From NCBI GenBank assembly GCA_017311185.1, contig JAESUZ010004128.1:186001-250000 (forward strand): 64,000 nucleotides of DNA, given 5' to 3'. Each line of letters opens with the position of its first letter. The stretch's first letter is position 1. Positions 10,880 through 20,837 of the stretch are shown piece after piece. The notes beneath the pieces were generated by a model. That model was not told the DNA's origin and ran no database searches. It saw only the letters and a list, made by a program, of their open reading frames with translations. The stretch comes from Proteles cristata cristata. Its lineage: Eukaryota > Chordata > Mammalia > Carnivora > Hyaenidae. The translations under genes and the position numbers were made by a program.

Positions 10880-11200
10880 AATAACATGAACTTGTTGACA
10901 CAGAAATTCCATTTTTATCTATTTATCCTAAGGACACAATTTTTTATTATCTTTTCCAATTTTTCATTTTTTGTTATTTTTAATTTTTGTGTTCATTTTA
11001 TTTATTGTTTTTATTTATTTTTAAATTTTTCTTGTTTTTTTTTTAACCTAAGGACATAATTTGAAATTTACACAAAACCCATCTGTAGAAGAACATTTAT
11101 AATAGCATTATTTGTCATCGCACATTGTTAAGAAAACGTTTGGAGGACTTTAATGTCCAACAATGTGAATTCAGTAAGTTCTGGTTAATTTAGTAAATAA
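10880..11200 (+). mobile_element. Old L1 ORF2 fragment interrupted by a T-rich insert
   Basis: 'gacacagaaattccatttttatct' at left; 'aagaacatttataatagcattatttg' and 'ggaggactttaatgtcc' at right are degenerate ORF2 C-terminal sequence. The T-rich segment 10943-11046 separates the halves. Confidence 0.65.
10943..11046 (-). repeat. T-rich (antisense poly-A-like) insert with TSD
   Basis: About 104 bp, almost only T and A with T runs, between cctaaggacacaattt (10927-10942) and cctaaggacataattt (11047-11062), which differ at one base. It reads like an inserted A-rich tail with little or no element body. Confidence 0.75.
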
Positions 11201-11672
11201 ATTACGCCTCTTCTGTTTACGCTTCTGCTTCTGACATTACATTCGATCTGGGCATTCCTCTGCCTCTTTCTAAGGCTTTGTTTCAATTACCACTCATTCA
11301 CTCAGCAATTACTTATCGACACTTCCTCTGTCAGGACCACAGGAGGTGCTGAGGATAAGGCTTTCAGCAACTGACCAAGTCCCTTTCCTCACAAAGTGTG
11401 TAAACGTGGAGAAGGATACAAAGGGGAAAATATCAGCCATTTTCACATCACATGACAAATGCTAGGGTCCGGGATGCTCTGGGAATATGTCATCAGGCCC
11501 CTAAACCAGATCCGGGTGCCTCTGAGAAGACTTTCTGGAAGAAATCCCATCCCAGCATGGGCGGAAATTAGGTCGGGGAAGAACGGAAAGGGAAAGAAGA
11601 ATGTTCTGGGCAGAGATAACAGCACATGTAAGGACTCAGGTGAAAGAGAGCAAAGTATATGAAGAAACTGGA
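11201..11672. other. Unassigned low-repeat DNA
   Basis: No gene or repeat recognised. Confidence 0.45.
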
Positions 11673-11970
11673 GGGACCCCTGGCTGGCTCAGTGGGTAGA
11701 CTATGTGACTTTTTTATTTTTATGTTTATTTATTTTTTAGAGAGAGAGAGGGAAACACAGAATCCAAAGCAGGCTCCAGCCTCTGAGCTGTCAGCACAGA
11801 ACCCAACGTGGGACTCAAACCCATGAACCACAAGATCATGACCTGAGCAGAAGTCGGAGGCCCAAAGGACTGAACCACCCAGGTGCCCCAATGGAGTATG
11901 TGACTTTTGATCTCAGGGCTGTGAGTTAGAGCCTCATGTTGGTACTAGACCTTACTTTCAAAATGAAACA
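11673..11970 (+). mobile_element. Short/old CAN-SINE split by a later SINE
   Basis: Left part gggacccctggctggctcag...tatgtgactttt (to 11713); right part from 11909, gatctcagggctgtgagttag...gaccttactttcaaaa. The antisense SINE at 11714-11896 lies between. Confidence 0.88.
11714..11896 (-). mobile_element. CAN-SINE nested in an older SINE
   Basis: tttatttttatgtttatttattttt, then complement of a SINE ending gaaccacccaggtgccccaatggag. TSD tatgtgactttt at 11702-11713 and 11897-11908. Confidence 0.93.
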
Positions 11971-12877
11971 AAACTTCAGACTAGCCTGAGCACAGAGGTG
12001 CCCGGAAAAGGTAGCAAGGACTGCATCAGACCCAACCTCAAATGCCAGACAAGGATGAGGTGGACTCACCTATTGGGTGTCTCCACAGGAGGAGGGCCAC
12101 AAACACCCCGCATTCACTGCCTCCCGCCCAGCTCCCCATCTGCATCCCTCTCTCCAGCCCCGGGTCTCCTTTGAATTCTGAATCGCAGGGACTAATGCCA
12201 TGAGAAACCCAAATCTCCTTCCCTGCCTGTCGCTTCGGGATGGGCTCCTGTGGCGAGAAGCCGGTGGGGGCAGGTGGGGGCACGTTAGGGGGGAGGGCGG
12301 GGGAGGCAGAGACAGAAGGTGGAATGCGGCAGCTGGAATGGTCTGTGCATGTTGCCCGGTGCAGCTGGCCTCTGCGGCTCCCCCGGTCAGTCCCTGGCGG
12401 GCCACCGGGAAGGTAGGACCGTGGCAGGTGGGCAGGAGTGGCTGACAGCCCCCCTCCACCCCTCCTTAAGACACGCCCATCACAAACAGGAAGATGAAAG
12501 TCCTTTCCTACCTACTTGCTAAATAGTTCTTGAATCAATCTTCTGTCTCCGTTTCCACTTTTTAAACTCTGCAGAGGCCACTTCCCCCGAGTCACTGTCA
12601 CACTCTGGTGCCCCACGAAGCCCCTCTCCACACTTCAGCCAGCCGTCTTCCCACACCCCAAACCTGATGGTCATTCTCCGGCTTAATGAATGGCTTCTCA
12701 ACCTAGTTGGAGTCAGATCTGAACTCCCAGTCATTTTCATGGGGCTTGTCTCACATCAGACCTTGACTCTGCTCTGCGATTACCTGCCCCCCACCCCCCT
12801 CAGCCCCCCAACTCAGTGTGCTGGCCCCGCCCAGACCACCTCCACTTGTTCTTTTAGTTTTCCTTTGTTTGTTTGCC
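11971..12877. other. Unassigned GC-richer DNA
   Basis: GC-rich relative to its surroundings around 12230-12450, with overlapping open frames on both strands (up to 129 codons, minus 12070-12459). None shows a recognisable domain, and the frames conflict with each other, as expected for GC-rich non-coding DNA. Confidence 0.4.
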
Positions 12878-13047
12878 TTTAAGGTTTATCCATTTATTTT
12901 GAGAGAGAGCGCAAGAGTGGGGAGGGGCAGAGAGAGAGAATCCCAAGCCAGAGCTGGATGTGGGGCTCGAACTCACAACCATGAATCAAGACCTGAGCCA
13001 CAATCAGCAGTAGGACGCTTAACTGACTGAGCCAAGCAGGCGCCCCC
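12878..13047 (-). mobile_element. CAN-SINE, 3'-part shortened
   Basis: aaggtttatccatttattttgag at left, 'gggctcgaactcacaa' B-box complement and 'gagccaagcaggcgcccc' head complement. The segment between CT-repeat and B box is short. Confidence 0.9.
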
Positions 13048-13194
13048 GGGTTTTATTTCTTCACTTCAAGTTTCACAAGCTATTCCCTGTGTCTTTTAAA
13101 GATGGCCTTCCTCGTCTGTTGTGTTATTTAGTTTGTGCCTTCTTACTGCCAAAAAGTCTACTCACATCAATCTGTTCCCCTCCCTGGTATTGAA

Positions 13195-13265
13195 TTCTTT
13201 TTCTGTTTTGGTCTTTGGGATATGACTGACATATAACATTGTATTTGTTTCAGGTGCCAAGACCA
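13195..13265 (-). mobile_element. Old L1 fragment
   Basis: 'gacatataacattgtatttgtttcaggtg' is typical of the antisense 3' region of L1M elements. Confidence 0.55.
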
Positions 13266-13317
13266 AATTTTTTTTCCCTCTTATTTTGGTTTTTTTTTTT
13301 TTTTTTTTTTGCAGATT

Positions 13318-13650
13318 CAAAAAAATTTTTTAGGTAGTCTCTACACCCAACATGGGGCTCGAACTTAAAACCTTGAGATCAAGAGTCACTTGGGGCGCCT
13401 GGGTGGCTTAGTCGGTTAAGCGTCCGACTTTTGCTTGGGTCATGATCTCGCGGTTCATGGGTTCGAGCCCCACGTCGGGCTCTGTGCTGACTGCCAGCTC
13501 AGAGCCTGGAGCCTGTTTCAGTCTGTGACTCCCTCTCTCTCTGACCCTCCCCTGCTCATGTCTTTCTCTCTCTCTCCTAGAAATAAATAAAAAACATTAA
13601 AAAAAAAAAAAGAGTCACATGCTCTACCCACTGAGCCAGCCAGGCGCCTC
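13318..13650 (-). mobile_element. Short/old CAN-SINE split by a young SINE
   Basis: Left part 13318-13389 (ttaggtagtctctacacccaacatggggctcg...gatcaagagtcac); right part 13619-13650 (atgctctacccactgagccagccaggcgcc). The sense young SINE 13390-13609 lies between. Confidence 0.9.
13390..13609 (+). mobile_element. CAN-SINE, young type, nested in an older SINE
   Basis: Carries gcttagtcggttaagcg, gcttgggtcatgatctcgcgg, gactgccagctcagagcc, gtttcagtctgtgac and ctagaaataaataaa. TSD aagagtcac at 13381-13389 and 13610-13618. Confidence 0.95.
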
Positions 13651-13666
13651 TCAGGACTGAATTCTT

Positions 13667-13880
13667 TTCTTTCTTTTTTTTTTTTTAATGTTATATTAGA
13701 GAGAGAGAGAGAACATAAGCAGGGGAGGGGCAGAGAGAGAGGGAGACACAGAATTTGAAGCAGGCTCCAGGCTCTGAGCTGTCAGCACAGAGCCTGACGC
13801 GGGGCTCAAACTCATGAACCATGAGATCATGACCTGAGCTGAAGCCTGACACTTAACCTACCGAGCCACCCAGGCGCCCT
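13667..13880 (-). mobile_element. CAN-SINE, standard type, 14-bp TSD
   Basis: PolyT, gagcctgacgcggggctcaaactc, gccacccaggcgccct. Perfect TSD aggactgaattctt at 13653-13666 and 13881-13894. Confidence 0.95.
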
Positions 13881-14144
13881 AGGACTGAATTCTTAATGCA
13901 AATTCATTCCCATTGAATGTTCAGGAGGATTTTCAGACTCTGTAGGGTCCCCTTCCTGCTCTGGAAGAGACAGTGCTAGGATGGGTGGGATAAATACACA
14001 TCACGTTAGAAACCCTTATGGACTTGGAATAGGGATTCTTTTCCTGTTTTACAGATGAGACACTAAGTCTCACAGGTATGGCTTTTGGATTTAGCTTTTA
14101 ATACATAGCACCTATATTTGTTGGATGAATGTTGAATTGATTCT

Positions 14145-14345
14145 TTTTCTTTTCAGTCTTACTGAGAAATAGTTGATATACATCACTGTACATGTTTAAA
14201 GCACACAGCACGATGGTTTGATTTGCATATACTATGAAATAACTACTAACTAACATGGTAGCTCCACCTAACATCCATCATCTCATATAGACACAATGAA
14301 AAGAAAGAAGAAAAAAAGAAAAAATGCATCAAGATGCATTATGCA
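14145..14345 (-). mobile_element. Old L1 3'-region fragment
   Basis: 'agtcttactgagaaatagttgatatac', 'gatggtttgatttgcatatac' and 'taacatccatcatctca' follow the antisense order of L1M 3' sequence. Confidence 0.7.
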
Positions 14346-14477
14346 CTGAGAAAAACACATCATATTTATGGTATTATTCCAGGTGGGAGAGAAAATATTC
14401 TCAGAAAAAAAGTTCTCAGAGGGCAAATACCAACATGATCATTGAAATGGTCTGAGGTCTATCATCAACTACTTTCT

Positions 14478-14682
14478 TTTTTTTTTTTTTTAACATTTAT
14501 TTATTTTTGAGAGATAGAGCGCGAGCAAGGCAGGGGCACAGAGAGAGGGGGACACAGAATGTGAAGCAGGCTCCAGGCTCTGAGCTGTCAGCACAGAGCC
14601 CAATGTGGGGCTTGAACCCATGGCAAGATCATGACCTGAGCTGAAGTCAGACGCTTAACAGACTGAGCCACCCAGGTGCCCC
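14478..14682 (-). mobile_element. CAN-SINE, standard type, 15-bp TSD
   Basis: PolyT, taacatttatttatttttgagag, 'gagccaccca ggtgcccc' end. Perfect TSD catcaactactttct at 14463-14477 and 14683-14697. Confidence 0.95.
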
Positions 14683-14745
14683 CATCAACTACTTTCTAAA
14701 TGAGTAGGGTCTTCAGTCTTCTTTTTGTTTTTATCTGGGTTTTCT

Positions 14746-14957
14746 TTTTTTTAAGTTTATTTATTTTGAGAGAGACAGAGAGAGAGAGCTTGCACACATG
14801 CACAAGTGGGAGAGGGGTAGAAAGAGAGGGAGAGAGAGTCCCAGGCAGGCTCTGCACTGTCAGCACAGAGTTCAATGCAGGGCTCAAACTCATGAACCAT
14901 GATATTATGACCTAAGCTGAAGTCGGTTGCTTATCTGACTGAGACATCCAGGTGCCC
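14746..14957 (-). mobile_element. CAN-SINE, 15-bp TSD
   Basis: tttaagtttatttattttgag, then aggctctgcactgtcagcac (variant lacking the ccaggctctgagc segment). TSD ttatctgggttttct (14731-14745) and ttatctgtgttttct (14958-14972). Confidence 0.94.
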
Positions 14958-14972
14958 TTATCTGTGTTTTCT

Positions 14973-16160
14973 GAGTTCAGGAAGGCACGAGCATTTTTTC
15001 CCTCTAATAATAATAATGAAAACCAAAGAAGCCTTATAGAAAAGTGAGTTAGGAAATTTAAGATCTAAAGCTGCAAAAATCTATTATTTCCGAGTGTCTA
15101 AGCTTTGCCAGGAATAGATTTCTGAGTCAGTTTGTCAAATCTACACAAATAATGGAATTTACTCGACTCCTGCCTCTCACGTTCAAGGACTGGAATTCTC
15201 AAAGTTGACCGTTACCTTCTGCTTCTATTAAAAAGGAAAATAGTGCCGCTTCCCTAGAAACAGACTTTGTTTTACAATGAGGGTGTTATCTTCGCTAAAT
15301 TTTTCCTCTTTTCATTAAATCTGTGTATTTTGGAAGAATGTTTTAAGTACTATCAGAAAGCACTTCACCTTCAGGTTATTTTTCTTCCACTAATTGACCA
15401 CGTCTCACAACGTTCCCGACGGAGCCAGGCAAGATCAAGCACAGCCTTGTTCTTCCCACTCTGCGAACCCTATTGTTAGGACTGTTCCATTGTTAACCAG
15501 GATGAGACAATCGTATATTTAGTCTACATTCATGCTTGTTCAGTGCCAGTGTGTTAATTTCAAGAACAGCATGATTTTATCAGTTGTGTGTGAAAACCAC
15601 TTCACAGCACATAGATGATCCCTGCTCTTTTTTCTAGAGCTTCTCAGAAATCTCAGCTTCCTGGTTTCTTACCTCTCTCCACGCCCGGAGAGAAAAACAG
15701 CAGGTTTTTTGGCAGCAACTACTTTGCTGGTGGGGAGAGCATCTCTGGGGCTGCTGACCTTGATCCATCGAGAAGGTTAACCAAACACCCACCGACACCA
15801 TTAACACATGAACTGTCAGGCCAGTGTTTTCTGGCACCTCGGTGAGAAGGGTGTTTGCAAAACTGCAGCAGAAACCCAGCTATGGTTTGAAAGGGGGGAA
15901 GGGGGAAGGGGGGTCCAGCAGTCAGCTCATGGAAAAGGTCCTGAGATTGACTGGCCTCCTGAGAGAGGCAAGATAACAGGCTTGGAAAGGGAATGGCAAA
16001 GCCAGGCGCAAAGCATTTCCCGCATAATTTTCCCAGGCTCTGTAGAGAAGTTGCTTTCAACCCGAGGGCTTGGGAATGGCCCTGTGGCCCCGTTGTGTCC
16101 ACCGTGTTGGAGAAGAGAGACAGGAACAGGGCATAAGGTAAGCGGCATTTGTGCAGTCCT
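14973..16160. other. Unassigned low-repeat DNA with a 173-codon open frame (15808-16329, +)
   Basis: One of the longest repeat-poor stretches. The frame 15808-16329 encodes no family I recognise and its 3' half overlaps a MIR-like remnant. Opposing frames cover the same bases. No splice signals or promoter could be assigned. Confidence 0.4.
15892..15914 (+). repeat. G-run cluster
   Basis: Three runs of 5-6 G separated by AA (aggggggaagggggaagggg), able in principle to form a G-quadruplex. Confidence 0.85.
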
Positions 16161-16164
16161 TGGG

Positions 16165-16300
16165 TCCTTAATCACAGCAACCCGGGAGAGTGGGGATTGC
16201 TATCCTCATCTTCTAAATGGAAACAGCGATTCAGAGATGTTCATCGCTGTTTCTGGGGCCCTGAAGCCCATCCCAGGCTCTAAACCTCCGAACTCGGCTG
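16165..16300 (-). repeat. MIR SINE fragment
   Basis: 'gctatcctcatcttctaaatgg' and 'aaacagcgattcagagatg' match the conserved MIR core read antisense. Confidence 0.6.
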
Positions 16301-16452
16301 GATCTCTCAGCGCTTACCCACACTCTTGAGATGTTCCTACGCCAACATCACATGCCCCAAATCCAACCGCCCCTGGGTGTTTCCTTTCTCTGGCGGCAGT
16401 AGAGCTCCCTTCCCCTAGCAAACGGGCCGGGACTCTTGCAGTCCACCCTGGT

Positions 16453-16454
16453 TC

Positions 16455-16481
<27 letters not shown>
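16453..16481 (+). repeat. (TC)n microsatellite
   Basis: About 14 TC units. Confidence 0.95.
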
Positions 16482-16486
<5 letters not shown>

Positions 16487-16659
16487 CCACCTCTGAGCCA
16501 AGCAAGAGCTCCTATTGGCTCTGCCTTCAGAACCATCTAGGCCTGAGCAGCTCTCCCACCTTCCCCCTCCCTTCACCCAGCCTGCTGTCACCCCAGCCAC
16601 CCCACTGCCTCTACCCCTGCCCCTTAGTGTCTTCTCTGTGCACCACTTCCAGCCACCCC

Positions 16660-17130
16660 TCACCCCTGTCATCTCACTCGGGCGAAGGCCAAAGCCATTC
16701 GCAGGCTCCAGAAGCTGCCCACACCCACTGTGCAACTTTATTTCCAACCCTCCTCTTGGGCTCTGGTCTCACCAGCCTCCCTGCGTTCCTCAAGCACTAG
16801 GGACTTCCTACTCAGATACCCTCTTACTTCTCTTAGTCTTTGCTAGAAGGTCCTCAGTGAAGGCTTCCCACCTGCTTTCTTTCAAGTTGCATTACCCCTA
16901 ACACACCCTCTCCCTAGCCCCTTTCTGGCTCTGTCTCCCTGGACTGGACGGCACGGGATGCCATCAGCTGCACTCAATGGTTCACCCTCCTCCCCCCAAC
17001 GGAGAATGGAATTGCTCAAGAGACAAGGATTGTTAACTGTGCTGCTCTCTCGCTCAATGCCTCCCCGGAAAAGTTCCTGGAGCATGACTAGCATTTCATT
17101 AACTTTGGTTGATGAATATATTTGCACAAC
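16660..17130 (+). repeat. L2 LINE 3' remnant
   Basis: Diverged copy of the L2 3' end: 'tcctcagtgaaggcttcccacc', 'gaatggaattgctcaagag', 'acaaggattgttaactgtgctg' and 'catttcattaactttggttgatgaat' follow in L2 order. The proline-rich 128-codon frame 16515-16901 overlaps it and is not convincing as a gene. Confidence 0.6.
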
Positions 17131-17543
17131 CCTGTGTATTCTTTTTTCTTTTCAGAGTGCTTACTCTCTGTTAGACTCTCGTGTTTCACTCATACTCCAT
17201 GGAGACATTTCTGATCTGTTAGGAGTCCGTTTCTATCAACTCTGAGTCTTACAGGAGTATCAAGATGCAAGCTTAGACACTAGATTCATGTTGAACTCAT
17301 ACAACTCAGCCTAGAACAATGCCTATTCATGAAATCAGCGTCCTAAGAAAGGTCAACGAAAACATCAAAATTCCCCTTGTGAGGTGGCTCAAGTTCTTTA
17401 GAGAATGAGAAATAGTGTCCGTGAATTAAATATAAAAACATAGAGACATTTTTTGAATGAATCCTCACCCACAATGGACATTGTTCTCTTGACAGCATCT
17501 ACCTCTTTCCTCCTCCACAGTGACACCTTAGTGGTGTTTAGAC
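17131..17543. other. Unassigned low-repeat DNA
   Basis: No gene or repeat recognised. Confidence 0.45.
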
Positions 17544-17554
17544 TGCATTGATTT

Positions 17555-17736
17555 TTTTTAAGTTTATTTATTTATTTTGAGAGACAGAGGGTGGGGAGGG
17601 GCAGAGAGATAGGGAGAGAGAGAATCCCAAGCAGGCTCCGCACTGTCAGCCCAGAGCTTGACCCAGGCTCACAGACTCTGATATCGTGACGTGAACCAAA
17701 ATCAAAACTCAACCAAGCCTCTTAGGAGCCCCGTGT
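17555..17736 (-). mobile_element. CAN-SINE with imperfect TSD
   Basis: PolyT, ttaagtttatttatttatttt, 'aggctccgcactgtcagcccag', then a decayed head (ctcttaggagcccc). TSD tgcattgattt (17544-17554) and tgcactgattt (17737-17747). Confidence 0.88.
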
Positions 17737-17814
17737 TGCACTGATTTCAAAGTGAACCTTAACTGATCAAAACTTAGATCTTGATTGGCCATTCTTGCCA
17801 CAGTGGAAGATTCA

Positions 17815-17874
17815 GGTAACCCAGGCTTAAGATCAGACAAGATCAGGTGCATTCAGGGTGGTATGGCCGTACAC
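17815..17874 (-). pseudogene. 5S rRNA-like fragment (pseudogene)
   Basis: Read on the minus strand from 17874, the sequence begins gtgtacggccataccaccct and continues gaatgcacctgatcttgtct, which matches the first 45 or so bases of mammalian 5S rRNA with about five substitutions. After 'gatct' the match breaks: part of the internal promoter region appears deleted, then a short stretch resembles the later 'cctggttagtacttgg'. The rest of the gene, including its 3' end, is missing. It cannot make 5S rRNA. 5S-derived retropseudogenes are common in mammals, but I see no A tail or TSD here. Confidence 0.8.
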
Positions 17875-18110
17875 TTAAGGTCAATAGCTGGCACTGTGCT
17901 GGACAGAAGACTTGATTCTGGAATAATGTAGTCAGTGCAAAGCCCAGGAATTTTACATGGTTCTGGAAAGATACATGTACTCCTGTCCACTCTCATCGAA
18001 CACAGAAATCAATAGATTGACTTGTGTTTCTTCGTCTCTCAGATAGAACAAACTATCTATCTGTACTTGTGACAGATACAAGTACTCCACAATATTTTGT
18101 CATTAACAGC

Positions 18111-18310
18111 ATACCAGAATGGTAATAGTTTACATTACACTCCTACAGTTTACAAACCACTTTCAAACAAATATTATCTAATCTTCATAGCACGCCTATG
18201 GAATATCAGTATAATTATTATCCTAATTTACAAAAGCAGACACTGAGACCTCAGAGAAGTGTTGTGATTTATCCTATGCCACAAATAGTAGATCACTTGA
18301 TTACTGCCCA
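18111..18310 (-). repeat. MIR SINE
   Basis: 'cagtttacaaaccactttcaaac', 'aatattatctaatcttcatag' and 'ttatcctaatttacaaaagcagacactgagacctcagagaag' give the antisense MIR order over about 170 bp. Confidence 0.8.
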
Positions 18311-18420
18311 CAACAAGGGAGTATATGGGAACAGACATTAAGTGAACAGAGATTGCAGAGAGCCCAGCATACAAAAGTTCCGGAGGCTATCTTGAGAGTG
18401 GCAGAGAACCAACACGGCAC

Positions 18421-18505
18421 TTTATTTTTTTTTTAAAATAGTTTATTGTCAAGTTGGTTTCCATATAACAGCCAGTGCTCATCCCCACAAGTGCCCTCCT
18501 CCATG
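18421..18505 (-). mobile_element. Feline L1 3'-end fragment, severely 5' truncated
   Basis: PolyT, aatagtttattgtcaagttgg, tttccatataacagccagtgctc and 'cctcctccatg' are the complement of the young L1 3' end. Probable TSD ccaacacggcac (18409-18420) and ccaacatgacac (18506-18517), two differences. Confidence 0.88.
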
Positions 18506-18517
18506 CCAACATGACAC

Positions 18518-18988
18518 TCTAGAAAGGGACAGTAAAAACAACCAGAAACTAGAGAGAAGAAATTCTAGAGCTGAACTCAGATCTGTCTGACACCAAAACT
18601 CCTCCCTTTACCCACTCAGGCACTGCCTCGGTTCACCCAAAATTCCCGTTCCCCAGTACCAAGGAAATACAGATGAGATACCACCTCAAATTAAATCCAT
18701 GCAACCATTTGTGTGCTGCGTATTTAAATGGGGTTTGCCTTGATGGTTCTAGAGAGTGGGCCATTTCTGTGGAATGTGCCTCCATGCCTGGCACATTTTC
18801 ACTTGCTGACATGTGACAGACTTTGTGCTTCCTTCTTTGTAACTTGGGAACCCCACCAGATACATGAAGATATGTCCTGATTGTCTAATGCTCCATAGCC
18901 TAATATGACCACAAAGTGCCTCAGCATGAGGAAACCATAGCAAATCAACATCACTTCCATTGCAGAAAGTGATCACATCATTTTACTC
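18518..18988. other. Unassigned low-repeat DNA
   Basis: No gene or repeat recognised. Confidence 0.45.
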
Positions 18989-19003
18989 AAGAATTACAGT
19001 TAT

Positions 19004-19171
19004 TATGGGGCGCCTGGATGGCCACTCAGTTAAGCTTCTGACTCTTGATTTCAGCTCAGGTCATAATCTCATGGTCATGAGATCCAGCCCGTCCTCAGGC
19101 TCCATGCTGAGCATAGAGCTTGCTTAAGATTTTCTCTCTCCCTCTCTCACTGCTCCTCCCCACCCCAAATA
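19004..19171 (+). mobile_element. CAN-SINE, older type, 15-bp TSD
   Basis: ggggcgcctggatggccactcag head, gactcttgatttcagctcagg, gagcatagagcttgcttaag. TSD aagaattacagttat (18989-19003) and aagaattatagttat (19172-19186). Confidence 0.93.
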
Positions 19172-19626
19172 AAGAATTATAGTTATATAACTAGGCTTGT
19201 TATTGATCAATATCTCTCAGCTCTATGCCCCCTCCCCCAATGCTCTGCCCTGTAATTCTTCTTTGTTTTAATTGCAGTGAAATGCTCATAACATAAAATT
19301 TACCACCATAGCCATTTACAAGTGGGCACTTGAGTGACATCAAGTTACACCCACATTATCGTGCATCTGTCACCACCATCCGTCTCCAGAACTTTTTCTT
19401 CACCACAAACTGGAATTCTAACTCCCCATTCCCTCTCTTCCCAGCCCGAGCAGCCACTGTTCTACTTTCTGTCTTTATGAATTTGATGTGTCATTATCAG
19501 TGGGATCATAAAGTATTGGTCCTTCGGTGACTGACTTATTTTACTAGCCCAAAGTTCCCAAGGTTCATCCACATTACAACCTGTGTCAGAATTTCCTTTC
19601 TTTAAAAGGCTGAATAATATTCCTTT

Positions 19627-20095
19627 GGGGGAGGGCCTGAGTGGCTCAGTTGTTTGTGCCACTGACTGACTCTTTTTTTTTGTTGTTGTTAATGTTTTAT
19701 TTATTTCTGAGAGAGAGCTAGAGAGACAGTGTGATCAGGGGAGGGTCAGAGAGAGAGGGAGACACAGAATCTGAAGCAGGCTCCAGGCTCTGAGCTGTCA
19801 GCACAGAGCCTGATGTGGGGCCCGAACCCATGAACCATGAGATCATGACTTGAGCAGAAGTCAGACACTCAACCGACTGAGCCACCCAGGCGCCCTTACT
19901 GACTCTTGACCAGCTCTGGTTGTGGTCCCAGGATCATGGTGCCAGGGCTGTAAGATCAAGGCCTACATCAAGTCCTGCACTGAGTATGGAGCCTGCTTGA
20001 GATTCCCTCTGTCTTTCCCTTTGCCCTTCCTCTCTCCAGCTCTCTCTTTCTCTAAAAATTTATATATATATATATATAAATGTATATATTTATAT
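19627..20095 (+). mobile_element. Short/old CAN-SINE inside L1, split by another SINE
   Basis: Left part gggggagggcctgagtggctcag...actgactctt (to 19674); right part 19908-20095 (gaccagctctggttg, gatcaaggcctacatcaag, gagcctgcttgagattccctct) with an A/TA-rich tail. Outer TSD atattccttt at 19617-19626 and 20096-20105. Confidence 0.88.
19675..19897 (-). mobile_element. CAN-SINE, agaaata-like, innermost of three layers
   Basis: PolyT, gttgttgttaatgttttatttatttctgagagag, 'gagccacccaggcgccctt' end. TSD actgactctt at 19665-19674 and 19898-19907. Confidence 0.93.
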
Positions 20096-20502
20096 ATATT
20101 CCTTTATAGGCATATACCACATTTTGCTGTTCATTCATTCATCAGTAGAGACTTAGGTTGCTTATACATTTTGGTTTTTGTGAATACTACTGCTGTGAAC
20201 ATTAACGTGCGCATGTCTGTTGGAATGCCTGCTTTCAATTCTCTGGGGTATACACCCCGAACTGGAGTTGCTGGATCATATCGAAATTTTATGTTGAATT
20301 TGTCTGAGGAACCACCATACTGCTCTGTGATTCAGAGGCTGGCTGGGACTGTGAAGGTATTCCCCAATCTCCCTTGTCAGCTGGCTTTTTGTTACATTCC
20401 CCCAATGGGAATAACTCTAAGACGAGAAGAAACTAGAAAGTAAGAAGAGAGCGCCAAGCAATTCCACCTTCCACAACAGGCACTATATTAAAAAACAAAG
20501 AG

Positions 20503-20716
20503 GGCACCTGGGTGGTTCAGTCGGTTAAGCATCGACTTCAGCTCAGGTCATGATCTCAAAATTCGTAACTTCAAGCCTTGTGTGGGGCTCTGTGCGGATG
20601 GCTCAGAGCCTAGAGCCTGCTCAGATTCTGTGTCTCCATCTCTTTCTGCACCTCCTCGCACTCATGGTCTCTCTCCCTCTCTCTCTCAAAATAAATAAGC
20701 ATTTAAAAAAAAAAAA
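20503..20716 (+). mobile_element. CAN-SINE, standard type
   Basis: gggcacctgggtggttcagtcgg head, cctagagcctgctcagattctg, tail tcaaaataaataagcatt plus A run. No clear TSD. Confidence 0.94.
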
Positions 20717-20837
20717 GAACCAAATCAACTCAGTTATGCCATTCCCTTAGTTCTTGACCTTCCCAAACCTCTACTCTTTGGCCCATTTTTCTCATCTCTA
20801 AGAGTAGGAGCTAAAAAGATATTAAAAATTTCTTCAG

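Larger units (their letters stand above)
19258..20430 (-). mobile_element. Old L1 (antisense), host of a two-layer SINE nest
   Basis: Left arm 19258-19626 ('acataaaatttaccaccatagcc', 'caaggttcatccacattacaacc', 'ggctgaataatattccttt'); right arm 20106-20430 ('tgaatactactgctgtgaacatta', 'cttttcaattctctgggg'-like motif, 'gttgctggatcatat', 'gaggaaccaccatactg'). Together these are the antisense ORF2 3' region. Split by SINEs at 19627-20095. Confidence 0.82.

Noticed and set aside
12070..12459. 129-codon minus-strand frame
   Set aside because: Pro/Ser-rich low-complexity product, overlapped by opposite-strand frames, no domain, in GC-richer non-coding DNA.
16515..16901. Proline-rich 128-codon frame as a gene
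   Set aside because: Its second half lies in a degenerate L2 3' end, and there is no start context or conserved domain.
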